Positions 8,999 to 19,528 of a stretch of 64,000 bases of DNA are shown piece by piece. The notes beneath the pieces are model-generated. The model did not search any database. It had not been told where the DNA came from and saw only the letters and a list, made by a program, of their open reading frames with translations. This stretch comes from Verrucomicrobiota bacterium (GTDB lineage: Bacteria > Verrucomicrobiota > Verrucomicrobiia > Limisphaerales > UBA9464), in NCBI GenBank assembly GCA_947471985.1, contig CANIZL010000007.1:1-64000 (forward strand), in the 5' to 3' direction. The translations under genes and the position numbers were made by a program. Numbering within the stretch: the stretch's first letter is position 1; each line of letters begins with the position of its first letter.

Positions 8999-10312
8999 AT
9001 GTCCATTTCCATACCCAGTCCGCTGTCCGCCCGGCTCTTGACCGCGATTATTTCCTGCGTCACGGCCACCCTCCCTTTGAGTGGCGCCGCCCCCGCCCCC
9101 CCTCTCCCGGTGTCTGCCTTGGTGGAGGCGGCCTTGATCCAGCATCCCGAACTTCAATTCTACGCCGCTGAGATTGCCGCCGCCAAAGCGGGTCACCGCA
9201 GCGCCGGAAAACTCGCCCCCCCGGAATTGACCAGCACCGTCGGCCAGAACCGCGTGCGCAATGCCGCCGGCAACCTGGCGGGCGAAGGTGTCGCTTGGTC
9301 CGTCGGGCTGCAGCAGCAGTTCGAATGGCCCGGACGCATCGGGCTGCGCAAGGCGATCGCCAATGGGAATGTCACCCTCGCCGAACTCGGATTGGCCCGA
9401 TTTAAGTCGGCCCTCATGGGTCGGGTGCGCACCCTCGCTTACGCCCTGGGCGCCGCCCAGGAACAAGCCGAAGCCAGCCGCGACGTCGCCGAACGGCTTC
9501 GCGACCTTCGCGAAATTCTCGTGCAACGCGATCCAGCCGGACTCACGCCGCTGCTGGAAACTCGCATCATCGAAGCCACCGAACTCATTGCGCAACGCAC
9601 GGCCTCGGACGCGGAGTTGGCCGTTGCCCATGCGCTCATCGAACTGAACCAGCTTCGCGGCCTCGCCCCGGACGCCCCCCTCACGGTGGCGACCGCGCCG
9701 CCGATCTTTCGGGGAGCACCGACTTTGGATTCCCTCCTGGCTGCGGCCCGCACCAACAACTTCGACCTGCGACTCCGCGCCGCCGAGCTCGAGCAGCAGG
9801 GCTTCCGCGTCGAACTGGCCCGCAACGAGCGCTATCCCTCCTTCACCGTCGGCCCCACGTTCACCGAGGAAAACGCGGGCGACCGCCAGCGCATCGTCGG
9901 CTTGGCCATCAGCGTCCCCTTGCCGCTCTGGAACAACCAGGCGGCCAGCGTGGACTTGGCGAAGGCGCGCCAGACACAGGCCGACGCGTCACTCCGCGCC
10001 GCCCAACGCGACCTCGACCGGCAGATCGCGACGGCGGCCCGCACCTACGAAAACAAGGTTCAAACGCTGTCCCACTGGCGTGGCGATGCCATCGCCCACT
10101 TCCACGACGCGGCGGAAACCGCCGATCGAAACTACCGCCTGGGTGCCGTACCCGTGGCCACCTATGTCGAGTTACAGCGACAATACGTGGATGCCGTAAG
10201 TGCGCTGCTCGCCATCCGCCGCGAAGCCCTCGAAGCCGCCGCCCATTTGGAAACCCTTTCCGGCCTGCCCCAACCGCTCATCGGTTGGGAGCCGATTCCC
10301 CGCCAGCCATGA
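8999..10312 (+). CDS. TolC-family outer-membrane efflux protein (CusC/CzcC-like)
   Basis: Signal peptide from ATG 8999; VSALVEAALIQHPELQ...; repeated coiled-coil OEP pattern; followed by RND genes. Confidence 0.85.
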   Translation: MSISIPSPLSARLLTAIISCVTATLPLSGAAPAPPLPVSALVEAALIQHPELQFYAAEIAAAKAGHRSAGKLAPPELTSTVGQNRVRNAAGNLAGEGVAWSVGLQQQFEWPGRIGLRKAIANGNVTLAELGLARFKSALMGRVRTLAYALGAAQEQAEASRDVAERLRDLREILVQRDPAGLTPLLETRIIEATELIAQRTASDAELAVAHALIELNQLRGLAPDAPLTVATAPPIFRGAPTLDSLLAAARTNNFDLRLRAAELEQQGFRVELARNERYPSFTVGPTFTEENAGDRQRIVGLAISVPLPLWNNQAASVDLAKARQTQADASLRAAQRDLDRQIATAARTYENKVQTLSHWRGDAIAHFHDAAETADRNYRLGAVPVATYVELQRQYVDAVSALLAIRREALEAAAHLETLSGLPQPLIGWEPIPRQP

Positions 10313-11064
10313 ATCTCCCTGGTATCGGCACCGGCGGTCTGGCGTTGCTCGCGGTCATTGCGATGGTTGGTTGCCACGCCAAACCGAAATCGGGCACGGC
10401 CCACGCGCCCGGAGAACCGGAAGACGAAGCGCCCAGCGGCGCGTCTTTTAAGAGCGGCAGGGGTGTCTCGGTAAAACCCGAGACCCAGCGCCTGATGGGA
10501 CTGAAAACCGCGGAGATCAGCGAGAAGACACTGAAGCGGAACGTGGAGTTCACCGCCCAGGTGTATCCGGCGGCCGGCCGCAACGGGCCTGTAACCTGGC
10601 TGGCGGCCGGAATACTACCCGACTCCCGGTTGACCGGCGCTCGCATCGGCCAGGATGTCGCCCTTCGCGCGGATGCGGGCACAACGTTCAGCGGGCGGCT
10701 GTTGAAACTCAGTCCCGCGCCGGACCGCAACCCCGACGAAACGGAGATCCTGGTGAGTTTCACCGGGCCGTCGCCCGAGACCCAGCCACCCCTGTTTCTG
10801 CAAGCATCACTTACCTTGCCCGAAAAAGGACCGTCGCTGACGGTGCCCCGGAGCGCCGTACTGCGGACAGCGCAAGGGTCATTCGTGTTTGCCGTGAACG
10901 GTGACGCCTACCACCGCACGGCCGTGACCCTCGGAGCGGAGGCAGACGGATTGGTGGAAATCATCGACGGGCTTTTGGAGGGCGATTCCGTCGTCACCCA
11001 GCCGGTGGAATCCCTTTACCTCATTGAACTCCGCGCCGTGACCGGTGGCGGACACAGCCACTAA
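10309..11064 (+). CDS. Short RND efflux periplasmic adaptor lipoprotein
   Basis: Lipobox AMVGCHA; MGLKTAEISEKTL..., DVALRADAGTTFSGRLLKLSPAPD..., LTVPRSAVLRTAQGSFVFAV; C-terminal GGGHSH. Confidence 0.8.
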   Translation: MNLPGIGTGGLALLAVIAMVGCHAKPKSGTAHAPGEPEDEAPSGASFKSGRGVSVKPETQRLMGLKTAEISEKTLKRNVEFTAQVYPAAGRNGPVTWLAAGILPDSRLTGARIGQDVALRADAGTTFSGRLLKLSPAPDRNPDETEILVSFTGPSPETQPPLFLQASLTLPEKGPSLTVPRSAVLRTAQGSFVFAVNGDAYHRTAVTLGAEADGLVEIIDGLLEGDSVVTQPVESLYLIELRAVTGGGHSH

Positions 11065-11224
11065 TCAACATGACCCTTGCACCGACCCGGTCCGGGACCA
11101 TCGCGGCCCCACCCGTGCCACCGCGCGGATCGAAGGGGAGCGCGGCCATGGACCGCGCGATGACCAAACCGAACGCGGGGCCGATCAAACACGCCGCGCC
11201 GTCCCCGATGGCCCCCAAAATCCC

Positions 11225-14200
11225 ATGCTAAACCGCCTCCTCGAATTTTCCATCCGGCAGCCCGTATTTGTGCTGCTGGCCACGCTGCTCCTGTTTGCCG
11301 TGGGCATCGGGGCAGCACTCCGCCTGCCACTCGATGCCGTCCCGGACATCACCAACCCGCAGGTTCAAATCAACACCGCCGTCGCCGTGCTGGCGCCGGA
11401 GGAAATTGAGAAGCAGGTCACCTTTCCCCTGGAAAATGAAATGAGCGGCATCCCCGGGATGATCGAGTTCCGTTCCTTGTCCAAGGCGGGGCTGTCCCAG
11501 GTCACGATGATTTTCAAGGAGGGCACCGACCTTTTCCGCGCCCGCCAGCTGGTCAGTGAACGCCTGCAGCAGGTGAAGGAGGAACTGCCCCCCGGCCTCA
11601 CCCCCAAGCTCGCGCCGATCAGCACCGGCCTGGGTGAAATCTTTTACTACGCGGTGGACTATCGCGCCGACGCCACCAATAAACCCGCCTCCCGTCGCGA
11701 CCAGTTGATGCAACTCAAGCTGCTCCAGGATTACACGATCAAGCCGATGTTGCGCCAGACACCCGGCATCGCCGAGGTGAATACCAGCGGTGGCTACGAC
11801 AAGGTCTATGTCATCCAACCCGACCCTGCGCGACTCATGAGCGTCGGCCTGACCCTGGCCGAACTCGCCGATAAAGTTGCCGAGAACACTCACAACGCCG
11901 GTGGCGGTCTCGTGGAGATTGGAGGCGAGCAAATCAACATCCGGGCGAACACACGCGTCGCCACCCTGGAACAGCTTGAGAAGATCCCGCTCAAGATCGG
12001 CGCGGGCGTGAAGCCGTTGCTCGTCGGTGACGTGGCGGACATTCGCATCGGCACCAGCTATCGGACCGGCGCCAGCACGGACATGGGCGAGGAGGCGCTA
12101 ATCGGTGCGGCCATCATGATGGCCGGCGAAAACTCACGACTCGTCTCCCGCGCCGTGGGCGCAAAACTGCGCGAAATACAGGGAAAGCTCCCGGCGGGCG
12201 TGGAAATTCACACGCTCTACGACCGTAGCGAACTGGTCAACAAGACCATCCGCACCGTGGAGAAAAACCTCACCGAAGGCGCCCTGCTCGTGGTCGTCAT
12301 CTTGTTCCTGCTGCTGGGCAACATCCGCGGCGCCTTCATCGTCGCGCTCGCCATCCCGCTCGCGATGCTGTTCGCCATCACGGGCATGGTGCAATTCCAC
12401 ATCCCCGGCAACCTGATGAGCCTCGGCGCGATTGACTTCGGTCTCATCATTGATGGCGCGGTGGTGATGGTGGAAAACATCCTCCGCCATCTGGGCGAGA
12501 AGCAGCACCGGCTCGGACGCGTACTCACCAAGGCCGAACGGGCTCATGAAGTGCTGGTCTCGGCCAAGGAAGTCGCCCAGCCGATGTTCTTTGGCGTTCT
12601 CATCATCACGATGGTCTACGTGCCGCTCCTCAGCTTGCAGGGCATTGAAGGAAAAATGTTCAAGCCGATGGCGCTGGTGGTGATGTTGGCGCTCGGTGGG
12701 GCACTGGTACTCGCACTCACGCTCATCCCCATGCTGTGCTCCTGGCTGCTCGGGGGCAAAATCCAGGAGCACGACAATTGGCTCCTGCAATCCGCCAAGG
12801 GCGTTTACCGGCCGATCCTCAACTTCAGCCTGCGGTTTCGCTGGGTCGTCGTTCTTCCCATGGTCGTGGTGTTCGCCCTCTCCCTGTGGGTCTTCTCCCG
12901 ACTGGGTGCGGAATTCGTTCCGCAGCTCGACGAAGGCGACGGCATCCTCCAACTGATCAAGGTCCAGAGCACCGGCCTGCAGGCCAGCCTTGAGCTGCAG
13001 AAACGCTCCGAGCGCGTGCTCCTCGCCGAGTTCCCGGAGATCAAACGCATCTTCTCGCGCATGGGCGCGGCGGAAATCGCCACCGATCCGATGGACCCGG
13101 GCGACGCCGATACGTACGTCATGCTGAAGCCCGGCGAAGACTGGCGGAAGATCGACGGGAGACCCATCACCAAGGAACATCTCATGGAGCTCATGCAGCA
13201 AACTCTGGCCCTGAAAGTTCCCGGTCAGGCGGCGCTCATCAACCAACCCATCGCCATGCGCTTCGATGAAATCATGGCGGGCGCACGGGCGGAACTCGTC
13301 TGTAAAATCTACGGCGACGACTATGACACCCTGGAGAAGCTCGCCGACCAGGCCCGGGAAATCATTGAGAAGACTCCGGGTGCCGGGGACGTGGAACTCG
13401 ACAAGGTGGGGCGCACGCCGCAATTGGAGATCTCTCCCGACCGCGAAGCACTCCAGCGGTACAACCTGCATGCGGACGACCTGAACCGCACCGTTGAGGC
13501 GGCACTGGCCGGCGCGCCCGTGGGTTTCATGCAGGAGGGCAACCGGCGATTCCCCATCATCGTGCGGCTGTCCGAGGATCGTCGCGCGGATATCCCATCG
13601 CTGTCCCGCCTGCCCGTCGGCACCGACGGCGGCGGCGTGCTCATGCTGGGGCGCGTCGCCCGCATAACCCATCGCGAGCAGGTCGGTTCCATTACCCGCG
13701 AGAACGCACAGCGCCGCGTGGCCATCCTGGTCAACGTGCGCGGGCGCGACACCGGTGGTTTCGTCGCCGACGCGCAAGCCCGTATTCACCAACAGGTCCG
13801 GTTCCCCGACGGCTACTACTTTGAATTCGGCGGCCAATTCAAGAACCTCCTCGAAGCCAAGCAACGCCTCGCCATCGTCGTCCCGATGGCCCTGGCGCTC
13901 ATCTTCGTCATCATCTTCGCCGCGCTCGGCAGCGTGCGGCAGGTGCTGCTGGTCTACACCGGCATTCCGCTCGCCATCACCGGCGGCGTGTTCGCCATCT
14001 GGCTGCGGGGAATGCCTTTTACCATCAGCGCCGGCGTCGGATTCATCGCCCTGAGTGGTGTCGCCGTGCTCAACGGATTGATTCTGCTGAGCTATTTCAA
14101 CCAACTCCGCGAACAGGGTCGAAGCATCGGCGAGGCCGTACGCGAAGGCGCGCTAACCCGCCTGCGCCCCGTCCTGATGACCGCACTGGTGGCCTCCCTG

Positions 14201-14374
14201 GGTTTCGTGCCGATGGCGCTGGCGACCGGCGCGGGCGCGGAGGTTCAGCGGCCGCTGGCCACCGTCGTCATCGGCGGCATCCTCAGTTCCACGTTCCTCA
14301 CCCTCATCCTGCTTCCCACGCTCTACGAGTGGTTGGAACGGCGACAAAACCCCGCTGACCTTCCGGCACTTTGA
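11225..14374 (+). CDS. CusA/CzcA-family heavy-metal efflux RND permease
   Basis: MLNRLLEFSIRQPVFVLLATLLLFAVGIGAALRLPLDAVPDITNPQVQINT; GDVADIRIG; IDFGLIIDGAVVMVEN; full-length RND. Confidence 0.95.
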   Translation: MLNRLLEFSIRQPVFVLLATLLLFAVGIGAALRLPLDAVPDITNPQVQINTAVAVLAPEEIEKQVTFPLENEMSGIPGMIEFRSLSKAGLSQVTMIFKEGTDLFRARQLVSERLQQVKEELPPGLTPKLAPISTGLGEIFYYAVDYRADATNKPASRRDQLMQLKLLQDYTIKPMLRQTPGIAEVNTSGGYDKVYVIQPDPARLMSVGLTLAELADKVAENTHNAGGGLVEIGGEQINIRANTRVATLEQLEKIPLKIGAGVKPLLVGDVADIRIGTSYRTGASTDMGEEALIGAAIMMAGENSRLVSRAVGAKLREIQGKLPAGVEIHTLYDRSELVNKTIRTVEKNLTEGALLVVVILFLLLGNIRGAFIVALAIPLAMLFAITGMVQFHIPGNLMSLGAIDFGLIIDGAVVMVENILRHLGEKQHRLGRVLTKAERAHEVLVSAKEVAQPMFFGVLIITMVYVPLLSLQGIEGKMFKPMALVVMLALGGALVLALTLIPMLCSWLLGGKIQEHDNWLLQSAKGVYRPILNFSLRFRWVVVLPMVVVFALSLWVFSRLGAEFVPQLDEGDGILQLIKVQSTGLQASLELQKRSERVLLAEFPEIKRIFSRMGAAEIATDPMDPGDADTYVMLKPGEDWRKIDGRPITKEHLMELMQQTLALKVPGQAALINQPIAMRFDEIMAGARAELVCKIYGDDYDTLEKLADQAREIIEKTPGAGDVELDKVGRTPQLEISPDREALQRYNLHADDLNRTVEAALAGAPVGFMQEGNRRFPIIVRLSEDRRADIPSLSRLPVGTDGGGVLMLGRVARITHREQVGSITRENAQRRVAILVNVRGRDTGGFVADAQARIHQQVRFPDGYYFEFGGQFKNLLEAKQRLAIVVPMALALIFVIIFAALGSVRQVLLVYTGIPLAITGGVFAIWLRGMPFTISAGVGFIALSGVAVLNGLILLSYFNQLREQGRSIGEAVREGALTRLRPVLMTALVASLGFVPMALATGAGAEVQRPLATVVIGGILSSTFLTLILLPTLYEWLERRQNPADLPAL

Positions 14375-14387
14375 ACCGCAACAGACC

Positions 14388-14858
14388 ATGAAGACACTCC
14401 TTTGCCTCCTCACCGCCGCCGCCGCGCTAGGCGTCGCGCCCACCTTCACCGCCACGGTTGCCGCCGCCGATGCGCCGCACGAGCACCGCCACAAAGGCCA
14501 GGGTGGACCGAACGGTGGACGCCTCCTCGAAACGGAACCCCACGCCGAGTTCCTCATTGAGAAGGACCGCAGCGTGACGGTGCGCTTCTTCACCGACGAC
14601 CTGAAGCCGGTCGCCGCAGCCGGACAGACTGTGACGGTCCTCGCCGACCCAAAGGCGGGAAAAACCCGGGTGGAATTTGAGAAGTCCGGCGAGGTGCTGA
14701 AGAGCAAGACCAGGCTGCCCGAAGGCGATGGCTATAACCTCGTCGTGCAGGTCCGCAGCAAGCCCGACGCCAAACCGCAGAACTTCCGCTTCAAGCTCGA
14801 CCTCGCCACCTGCGGCGAGTGCAAACGCGGGGAGTATGCCTGCATTTGCGCCCACTGA
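14388..14858 (+). CDS. Periplasmic His/Cys-rich putative metal-binding protein
   Basis: Signal peptide, then DAPHEHRHKGQGG; C-terminus CGECKRGEYACICAH; directly after the RND gene. Confidence 0.65.
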   Translation: MKTLLCLLTAAAALGVAPTFTATVAAADAPHEHRHKGQGGPNGGRLLETEPHAEFLIEKDRSVTVRFFTDDLKPVAAAGQTVTVLADPKAGKTRVEFEKSGEVLKSKTRLPEGDGYNLVVQVRSKPDAKPQNFRFKLDLATCGECKRGEYACICAH

Positions 14859-15338
14859 ACGGCCGAGCGGATCCCCCCTTCCCGCAGCCAAGCCGGTCAA
14901 TGAACGGTCCCTCCGGTCCGCGCTGGCGAATGTTTGATTCCATCGCCAAGAACACACCCCCATCGGCTTCCCAAGGAGGGCATCCATCGTGGTCAGCGCG
15001 ATTCCAAATTGATGCGCAGACACCGATCGATTCCGCCCCGGGCTTGCCTGACGACCAAGGGGGAGGAGGCCGGCATCTCCCGATCGCCCCTACTTCTTGC
15101 CGGCAGGCATTGAGAAAGGGGCAACCCGACCCACCGGTAGCCCGAATTAGTCCCCCGTGCCCCCTTGTCGCTCTTTTAGCAACTCGACCAAAAAGCAACA
15201 CTCAATCCTCTCAAAACAGCCGCCGCCGGGATAAAAAAGTGGAACCATTTCGAGCCTAAATCACTACCTCCGAAGGAATTCACCGTCCCTCCTCAATTCC
15301 GGCGGCCATCCGGCAAACAATGTGCTTCCCCGAGGTGT

Positions 15339-17852
15339 TTGCGGCAACTCCTCCAAAAAATGCTTCATCGCCAGCCACCCGCTTGGGTGCTCGGTGTGCT
15401 GGTCGCCGGAGCGTGCCTATCGCTCGGCCTGGCCTTCTGGGTCCGGCGCTGGGAACGGCAGCTGATGCTGCAGCAATGCGCCGAACTCACCCATGGTCAG
15501 ATCGAACGCCTCCAGATTTCAATTCTGCGCTCCATCGAAACGCTGCAATCCGTTGCCGCCCTCGCTCGTACACGTGGCCGGATCCAACACGCGGAGTTCC
15601 GGGACTTCGTGCACGCCGCGCTGTCGCGACAGCCGGAATTGCAGGCGCTTTCGTGGAACCCCGTCGTCACCGCCGCCCACCGCACGGAGTTCGAAGCTGC
15701 GGTGGCCGCCGATGGTTTGCCCGGATTTCAACTTCGCGAATTAACGGTGCAGGGCCTTCTGGTCCCGGCCGCCGCCCGTCCGGAATACGTGCCGGTCACC
15801 ATCATCGAACCGCTCGCCCCCAACGCGGCCGCTTTGGGATTTGATTTAAATTCAGACCTGCGTCGACGGGGCTCGCTGGAACAGGCCCGTGACCTGGGCC
15901 AACCGGTGGCCACCGCCCCCGTGCGGCTCGCGCAGGCCGATCGCGATGAAGCGGGTTTTCTGGTTCTGCTGCCCGTCTTCAGTGGCGAGTCGCCGATTCC
16001 GGCAACTCTGGAGGAACGCCGGGCCCGATTGGGCGGCTTCGCCGTCGCCGTGTTCCGCGTGCCGTCGCTGGTCACCGACGCCTTCCGTGAGTTAAAATCG
16101 CGGGGCATCGAGGCGCGCTTGCATGATCTCGCTGACGACGGTGAGTTGATCTTTGAATCGGGCCCCGCCCAAGACGGCACCGTGGCGTGGTTGGAAGTGG
16201 CCAGCCGAAAATGGGCCGTGGTATTCGCGCCCACCGCGGAATTCGCTGCCGCCCAAACGCACGGGCAGTCCTGGGTGGTGTTGTTCGGCGGCCTGGCCGT
16301 CACGATGCTCGCCACCGGCTATCTCGACAGCAGCCGTCGCCGCACCGTGGAGGCCGCCGCCGCGAACACCACGCTCCAGCAGGAGGTCCGCATCCGCCAG
16401 CAGGCCGAGCAAACCGCCGATCGGGCCAATCAAGCCAAGTCGGATTTCCTCGCCAGCATGAGTCACGAAATCCGCACACCTCTCAACGCCATCCTGGGAT
16501 ACGCCCAACTGCTGCGCCGCGATCGGCAACTCTCCCCCGAACACCGCGACGCCATCGCCGGCATCCACGCCAGCGGCCAACACCTCCTCGGGCTCGTCAA
16601 TGAAGTGCTGGATCTCGCCAAGATCGAAGCCGGCCGCATGGATCTCCAACCGGTGACCTTCGACGTAGGGGCCTTGGGGCGCAGTCTCTCGGCCACCTTC
16701 AAACCCTTGTGCGCGGCCAAGGGGATCCGTTTTCGCCTGACCTTTGATGCCGCGGCGGCGCATTGGGTGCGGGGTGACGAGGGCAAATTGCGCCAGGTCT
16801 TGATCAACCTGCTGGGGAATGCGGTGAAATTCACCCACGCCGGTGAAGTCTTCCTGCGCTTCGGTCCATCCGCCGGCGAACGCTGGGATTTCGAGGTCAT
16901 CGATACCGGTCTCGGCATTCCCGCGGAGGAACACGCGGATATCTTCAAGCCGTTTCATCAGGGCGGCGGAGCGCAACATCAGGGCGGCACGGGACTCGGA
17001 TTGGCCATCGCCCGACGACAGGTCGAACTGCTCGGCGGCACGCTGGAACTGCAATCCGAGCGGGGCATTGGTTCGCGCTTCTATTTCACACTACCGCTAC
17101 CCACCGTCAGCAGCGCCAACGGCGGCGCCACCACCCAACCGTATCGGCTCGCGCCCGGCGCGCGCGTCGGCGCCCTCGTGATCGATGATCGGGCGGAGAA
17201 TCGCCAGGTACTCGGCGGTCTCCTCGCCGCGCTCGGCTGTGAGGTTTGGCGGGCGGCATCCGGCGCCGACGCGGTGACGCTCGCCCGACAACACCGGCCC
17301 GGGATCGTCTTTCTCGACTGGTTGTTGCCCGGCCAAAGCGCGGCGGAAATCGCCCGGGACCTCCTCGCCCAACTGCCGGAAACCCCGCCCCGGCTGATCA
17401 TGCACACCGCGTCGCCACTCCAGCAACACCGCGACGATGCCCGCGCCGCGGGTTGCACGAGTTTCCTCGAAAAACCGTTCACCACCCAACAACTCTGCGA
17501 ATGCCTCAGCCACAATCTGGGGGTCTCGTTCGAACACACGGAGGCCATCGCGGAGCCGGAATTGTTGCACCGATCGGAACCCACCCCGGTGCAAGTGCCG
17601 GAATCCCTGTGTGCGCGTTTGGTGGTCGCCGCGGAATTGCACAGCACCACCGCGTTGAAAGCCGCGCTGCTGGAACTATCCACCCTCGGCCCCGAGGCCC
17701 ACGCGCTCGCCGATCACCTGCGCCAACAAATGCGCAGCTTCGATCTGGACGGCGTCCAGCACTCCTTGGCGCGCTACGTCACGCCCGGCGCCGATCCCCT
17801 TCCCTCCTCTCCTACCCATGAAGCCTGTCGCTCCCCCGAACCCATCGCGTGA
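15339..17852 (+). CDS. CHASE-domain hybrid sensor histidine kinase (CHASE-TM-HisKA-HATPase-REC)
   Basis: CHASE-like periplasmic region ([30 protein letters not shown]); [33 protein letters not shown] with [12 protein letters not shown]. Confidence 0.9.
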   Translation: MRQLLQKMLHRQPPAWVLGVLVAGACLSLGLAFWVRRWERQLMLQQCAELTHGQIERLQISILRSIETLQSVAALARTRGRIQHAEFRDFVHAALSRQPELQALSWNPVVTAAHRTEFEAAVAADGLPGFQLRELTVQGLLVPAAARPEYVPVTIIEPLAPNAAALGFDLNSDLRRRGSLEQARDLGQPVATAPVRLAQADRDEAGFLVLLPVFSGESPIPATLEERRARLGGFAVAVFRVPSLVTDAFRELKSRGIEARLHDLADDGELIFESGPAQDGTVAWLEVASRKWAVVFAPTAEFAAAQTHGQSWVVLFGGLAVTMLATGYLDSSRRRTVEAAAANTTLQQEVRIRQQAEQTADRANQAKSDFLASMSHEIRTPLNAILGYAQLLRRDRQLSPEHRDAIAGIHASGQHLLGLVNEVLDLAKIEAGRMDLQPVTFDVGALGRSLSATFKPLCAAKGIRFRLTFDAAAAHWVRGDEGKLRQVLINLLGNAVKFTHAGEVFLRFGPSAGERWDFEVIDTGLGIPAEEHADIFKPFHQGGGAQHQGGTGLGLAIARRQVELLGGTLELQSERGIGSRFYFTLPLPTVSSANGGATTQPYRLAPGARVGALVIDDRAENRQVLGGLLAALGCEVWRAASGADAVTLARQHRPGIVFLDWLLPGQSAAEIARDLLAQLPETPPRLIMHTASPLQQHRDDARAAGCTSFLEKPFTTQQLCECLSHNLGVSFEHTEAIAEPELLHRSEPTPVQVPESLCARLVVAAELHSTTALKAALLELSTLGPEAHALADHLRQQMRSFDLDGVQHSLARYVTPGADPLPSSPTHEACRSPEPIA

Positions 17853-19344
17853 AAAGATCCTGCTGGTCGATGATGTGGCGGCGAATCTGTCCGTACTCAG
17901 CGCCGCTCTCGAACCGGAGGGCTATGAAATCCTCGTCGCCTCGGGCGGCGCACTCGCCCTGAAAGTCGCGGCCCGGGCCCGGCCGGACCTCATTCTCTTG
18001 GATGTCTTGATGCCGGAGATCGACGGCCTGGAAACCTGCCGCCGCCTCAAGCAGGACCCGGCGACACGCGATATTCCAGTGATCTTCATCACCGCCCGCA
18101 ATGAAATGGAAAGTGTCGTGGAGGGATTTCGGGCCGGCGGCGTGGACTACATTCTCAAGCCCTTCCAAACCGAGGAGGTGCTCAGTCGCCTCGCCACCCA
18201 CCTCGGACTCAGCCGCCTGACCCACGAATTACAGGAGAAGAACCGCGCCCTCGAGGCGCGCACGGAGGAGTTGCTGGCGGAAGTCCAGCGCCGGCGGCAG
18301 GCCGAGAACGCGCTGGAACAAGCCGATGCCCACTTGACCGTCCTCTCCGACCTGGCCGCCCAGCACTGGAATGTCACCGGACTCATTGGAGGCAGTGCGT
18401 CGATGCAAAAGCTGGTGGCCGACATCCGACGCCTTCATGCCTTTGCCAACACCAGCGTGCTCATCACGGGTGAGAGTGGCACGGGCAAGGAACTGATCGC
18501 CCGGGCCATCCACTTCGGCAGCCCGCGCGCCCGCGCGCCCTTCGTGCCCGTCAACTGCGTGGCCATCCCCGCGGAACTCGCGGAATCCATGCTGTTCGGC
18601 CACGTCAAAGGGGCCTTCACTGGCGCCACAACGGATCGCAAGGGCTACTTCGAATTCGCCCACGGTGGCACGTTGTTCCTCGACGAGATCGGCGACATGC
18701 CCGCCTCGCTGCAGGTAAAGCTTCTGCGGGTGCTGGAGGACGGCATGGTCACGCCCGTGGGATCTTCGCAGCCCCGGAAGGTCGACACCCGCATCCTCGC
18801 CGCGACCAACGCCGATCTCGACGCCCGCATCGCTCAGGGAGCTTTTCGTCAGGACCTCTATTTCCGGTTGGCCCGCTATCAGATCACGTCGACGCCCTTG
18901 CGGGAACGGGGCGAGGACGTGCCGCTGCTGGCGGCTCATTTCCTCAATCTCTTCGCGACGGAGATGGGCTTGAAGGCGCCGCGCTTGACCACCGAAGCGC
19001 TGGCCCTGCTCCAGACGTACGACTTCCCCGGCAACGTACGGGAACTGCGCAACATCATCGAACGCGCCCTCATCGAGAGCGGTGGCACCAACATCCTCCC
19101 GGCGCATTTGCCGCCGTTAAAACGCTTCGCCGTAACTGCCACCGTCGATACCGGCAGTCGTCGCCCGGCCAAAGCGCCTCCGATGGAATCCCTGCCGCTC
19201 AATCTGGCGGAGGCCGAGGATGTCCTCATCCAACGCGCCCTGCAGGAGACCGGCGGCAATATTGCCGACGCCGCGCGTCTGCTCGGAGTCCATCGCACCC
19301 GGATCTATCGCAAACTCGCACAGGAAGAACCCGCGCCCCGGTGA
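17818..19344 (+). CDS. NtrC-type response regulator (REC-AAA+ sigma-54 activator-Fis HTH)
   Basis: [10 protein letters not shown]; Walker [22 protein letters not shown] loop ([16 protein letters not shown]); Fis-type [24 protein letters not shown]. Overlaps the kinase 3' end by 35 bp. Confidence 0.95.
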   Translation: MKPVAPPNPSREKILLVDDVAANLSVLSAALEPEGYEILVASGGALALKVAARARPDLILLDVLMPEIDGLETCRRLKQDPATRDIPVIFITARNEMESVVEGFRAGGVDYILKPFQTEEVLSRLATHLGLSRLTHELQEKNRALEARTEELLAEVQRRRQAENALEQADAHLTVLSDLAAQHWNVTGLIGGSASMQKLVADIRRLHAFANTSVLITGESGTGKELIARAIHFGSPRARAPFVPVNCVAIPAELAESMLFGHVKGAFTGATTDRKGYFEFAHGGTLFLDEIGDMPASLQVKLLRVLEDGMVTPVGSSQPRKVDTRILAATNADLDARIAQGAFRQDLYFRLARYQITSTPLRERGEDVPLLAAHFLNLFATEMGLKAPRLTTEALALLQTYDFPGNVRELRNIIERALIESGGTNILPAHLPPLKRFAVTATVDTGSRRPAKAPPMESLPLNLAEAEDVLIQRALQETGGNIADAARLLGVHRTRIYRKLAQEEPAPR

Positions 19345-19351
19345 GACCGAC

Positions 19352-19385
19352 TGTTTCAAGTGTTTCACCCGCGACATCTGAAACA
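19352..19385 (+). promoter_or_regulatory. Putative upstream activating sequence: TGTTTCA-N2-TGTTTCA-N11-TGAAACA
   Basis: TGTTTCA at 19352 and 19361; inverted TGAAACA at 19379; another TGAAACA at 19453. About 100 bp upstream of the -24/-12 element. Confidence 0.65.
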
Positions 19386-19440
19386 AACCGCCCAAAAAGT
19401 ATTCGCCACAAAATCAGTGAAAACACCAGCAAAAGCGCAC

Positions 19441-19459
19441 TTCAGGCACCCCTGAAACA
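19441..19459 (+). promoter_or_regulatory. Promoter-proximal palindrome TTCAGG-CACC-CCTGAA(ACA)
   Basis: Perfect 6-bp inverted repeat with 4-bp spacer immediately upstream of the -24 element. Confidence 0.5.
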
Positions 19460-19461
19460 CA

Positions 19462-19477
19462 TGGCACGAGGATCGCT
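19462..19477 (+). promoter_or_regulatory. Sigma-54 (-24/-12) promoter TGGCACGAGGATCGCT
   Basis: Consensus TGGCACG-N4-TTGCW with one mismatch (TCGC for TTGC) and correct 12-bp GG to GC spacing; downstream of a sigma-54 activator gene. Confidence 0.85.
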
Positions 19478-19528
19478 ATTGAGTGGGGCGTAGTTCATCA
19501 ACTTGCAACCTCCATCAATAGCCCGCTC

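Noticed and set aside
12134-14104. 656-aa minus-strand ORF
   Set aside because: Antisense to the RND permease; low-complexity His/Asp/Glu-rich sequence; shadow ORF.
14859-15338. Possible riboswitch or small RNA in the ~480-bp gap before the histidine kinase gene
   Set aside because: No consensus of a known riboswitch class was recognised; only ordinary GC-rich sequence.
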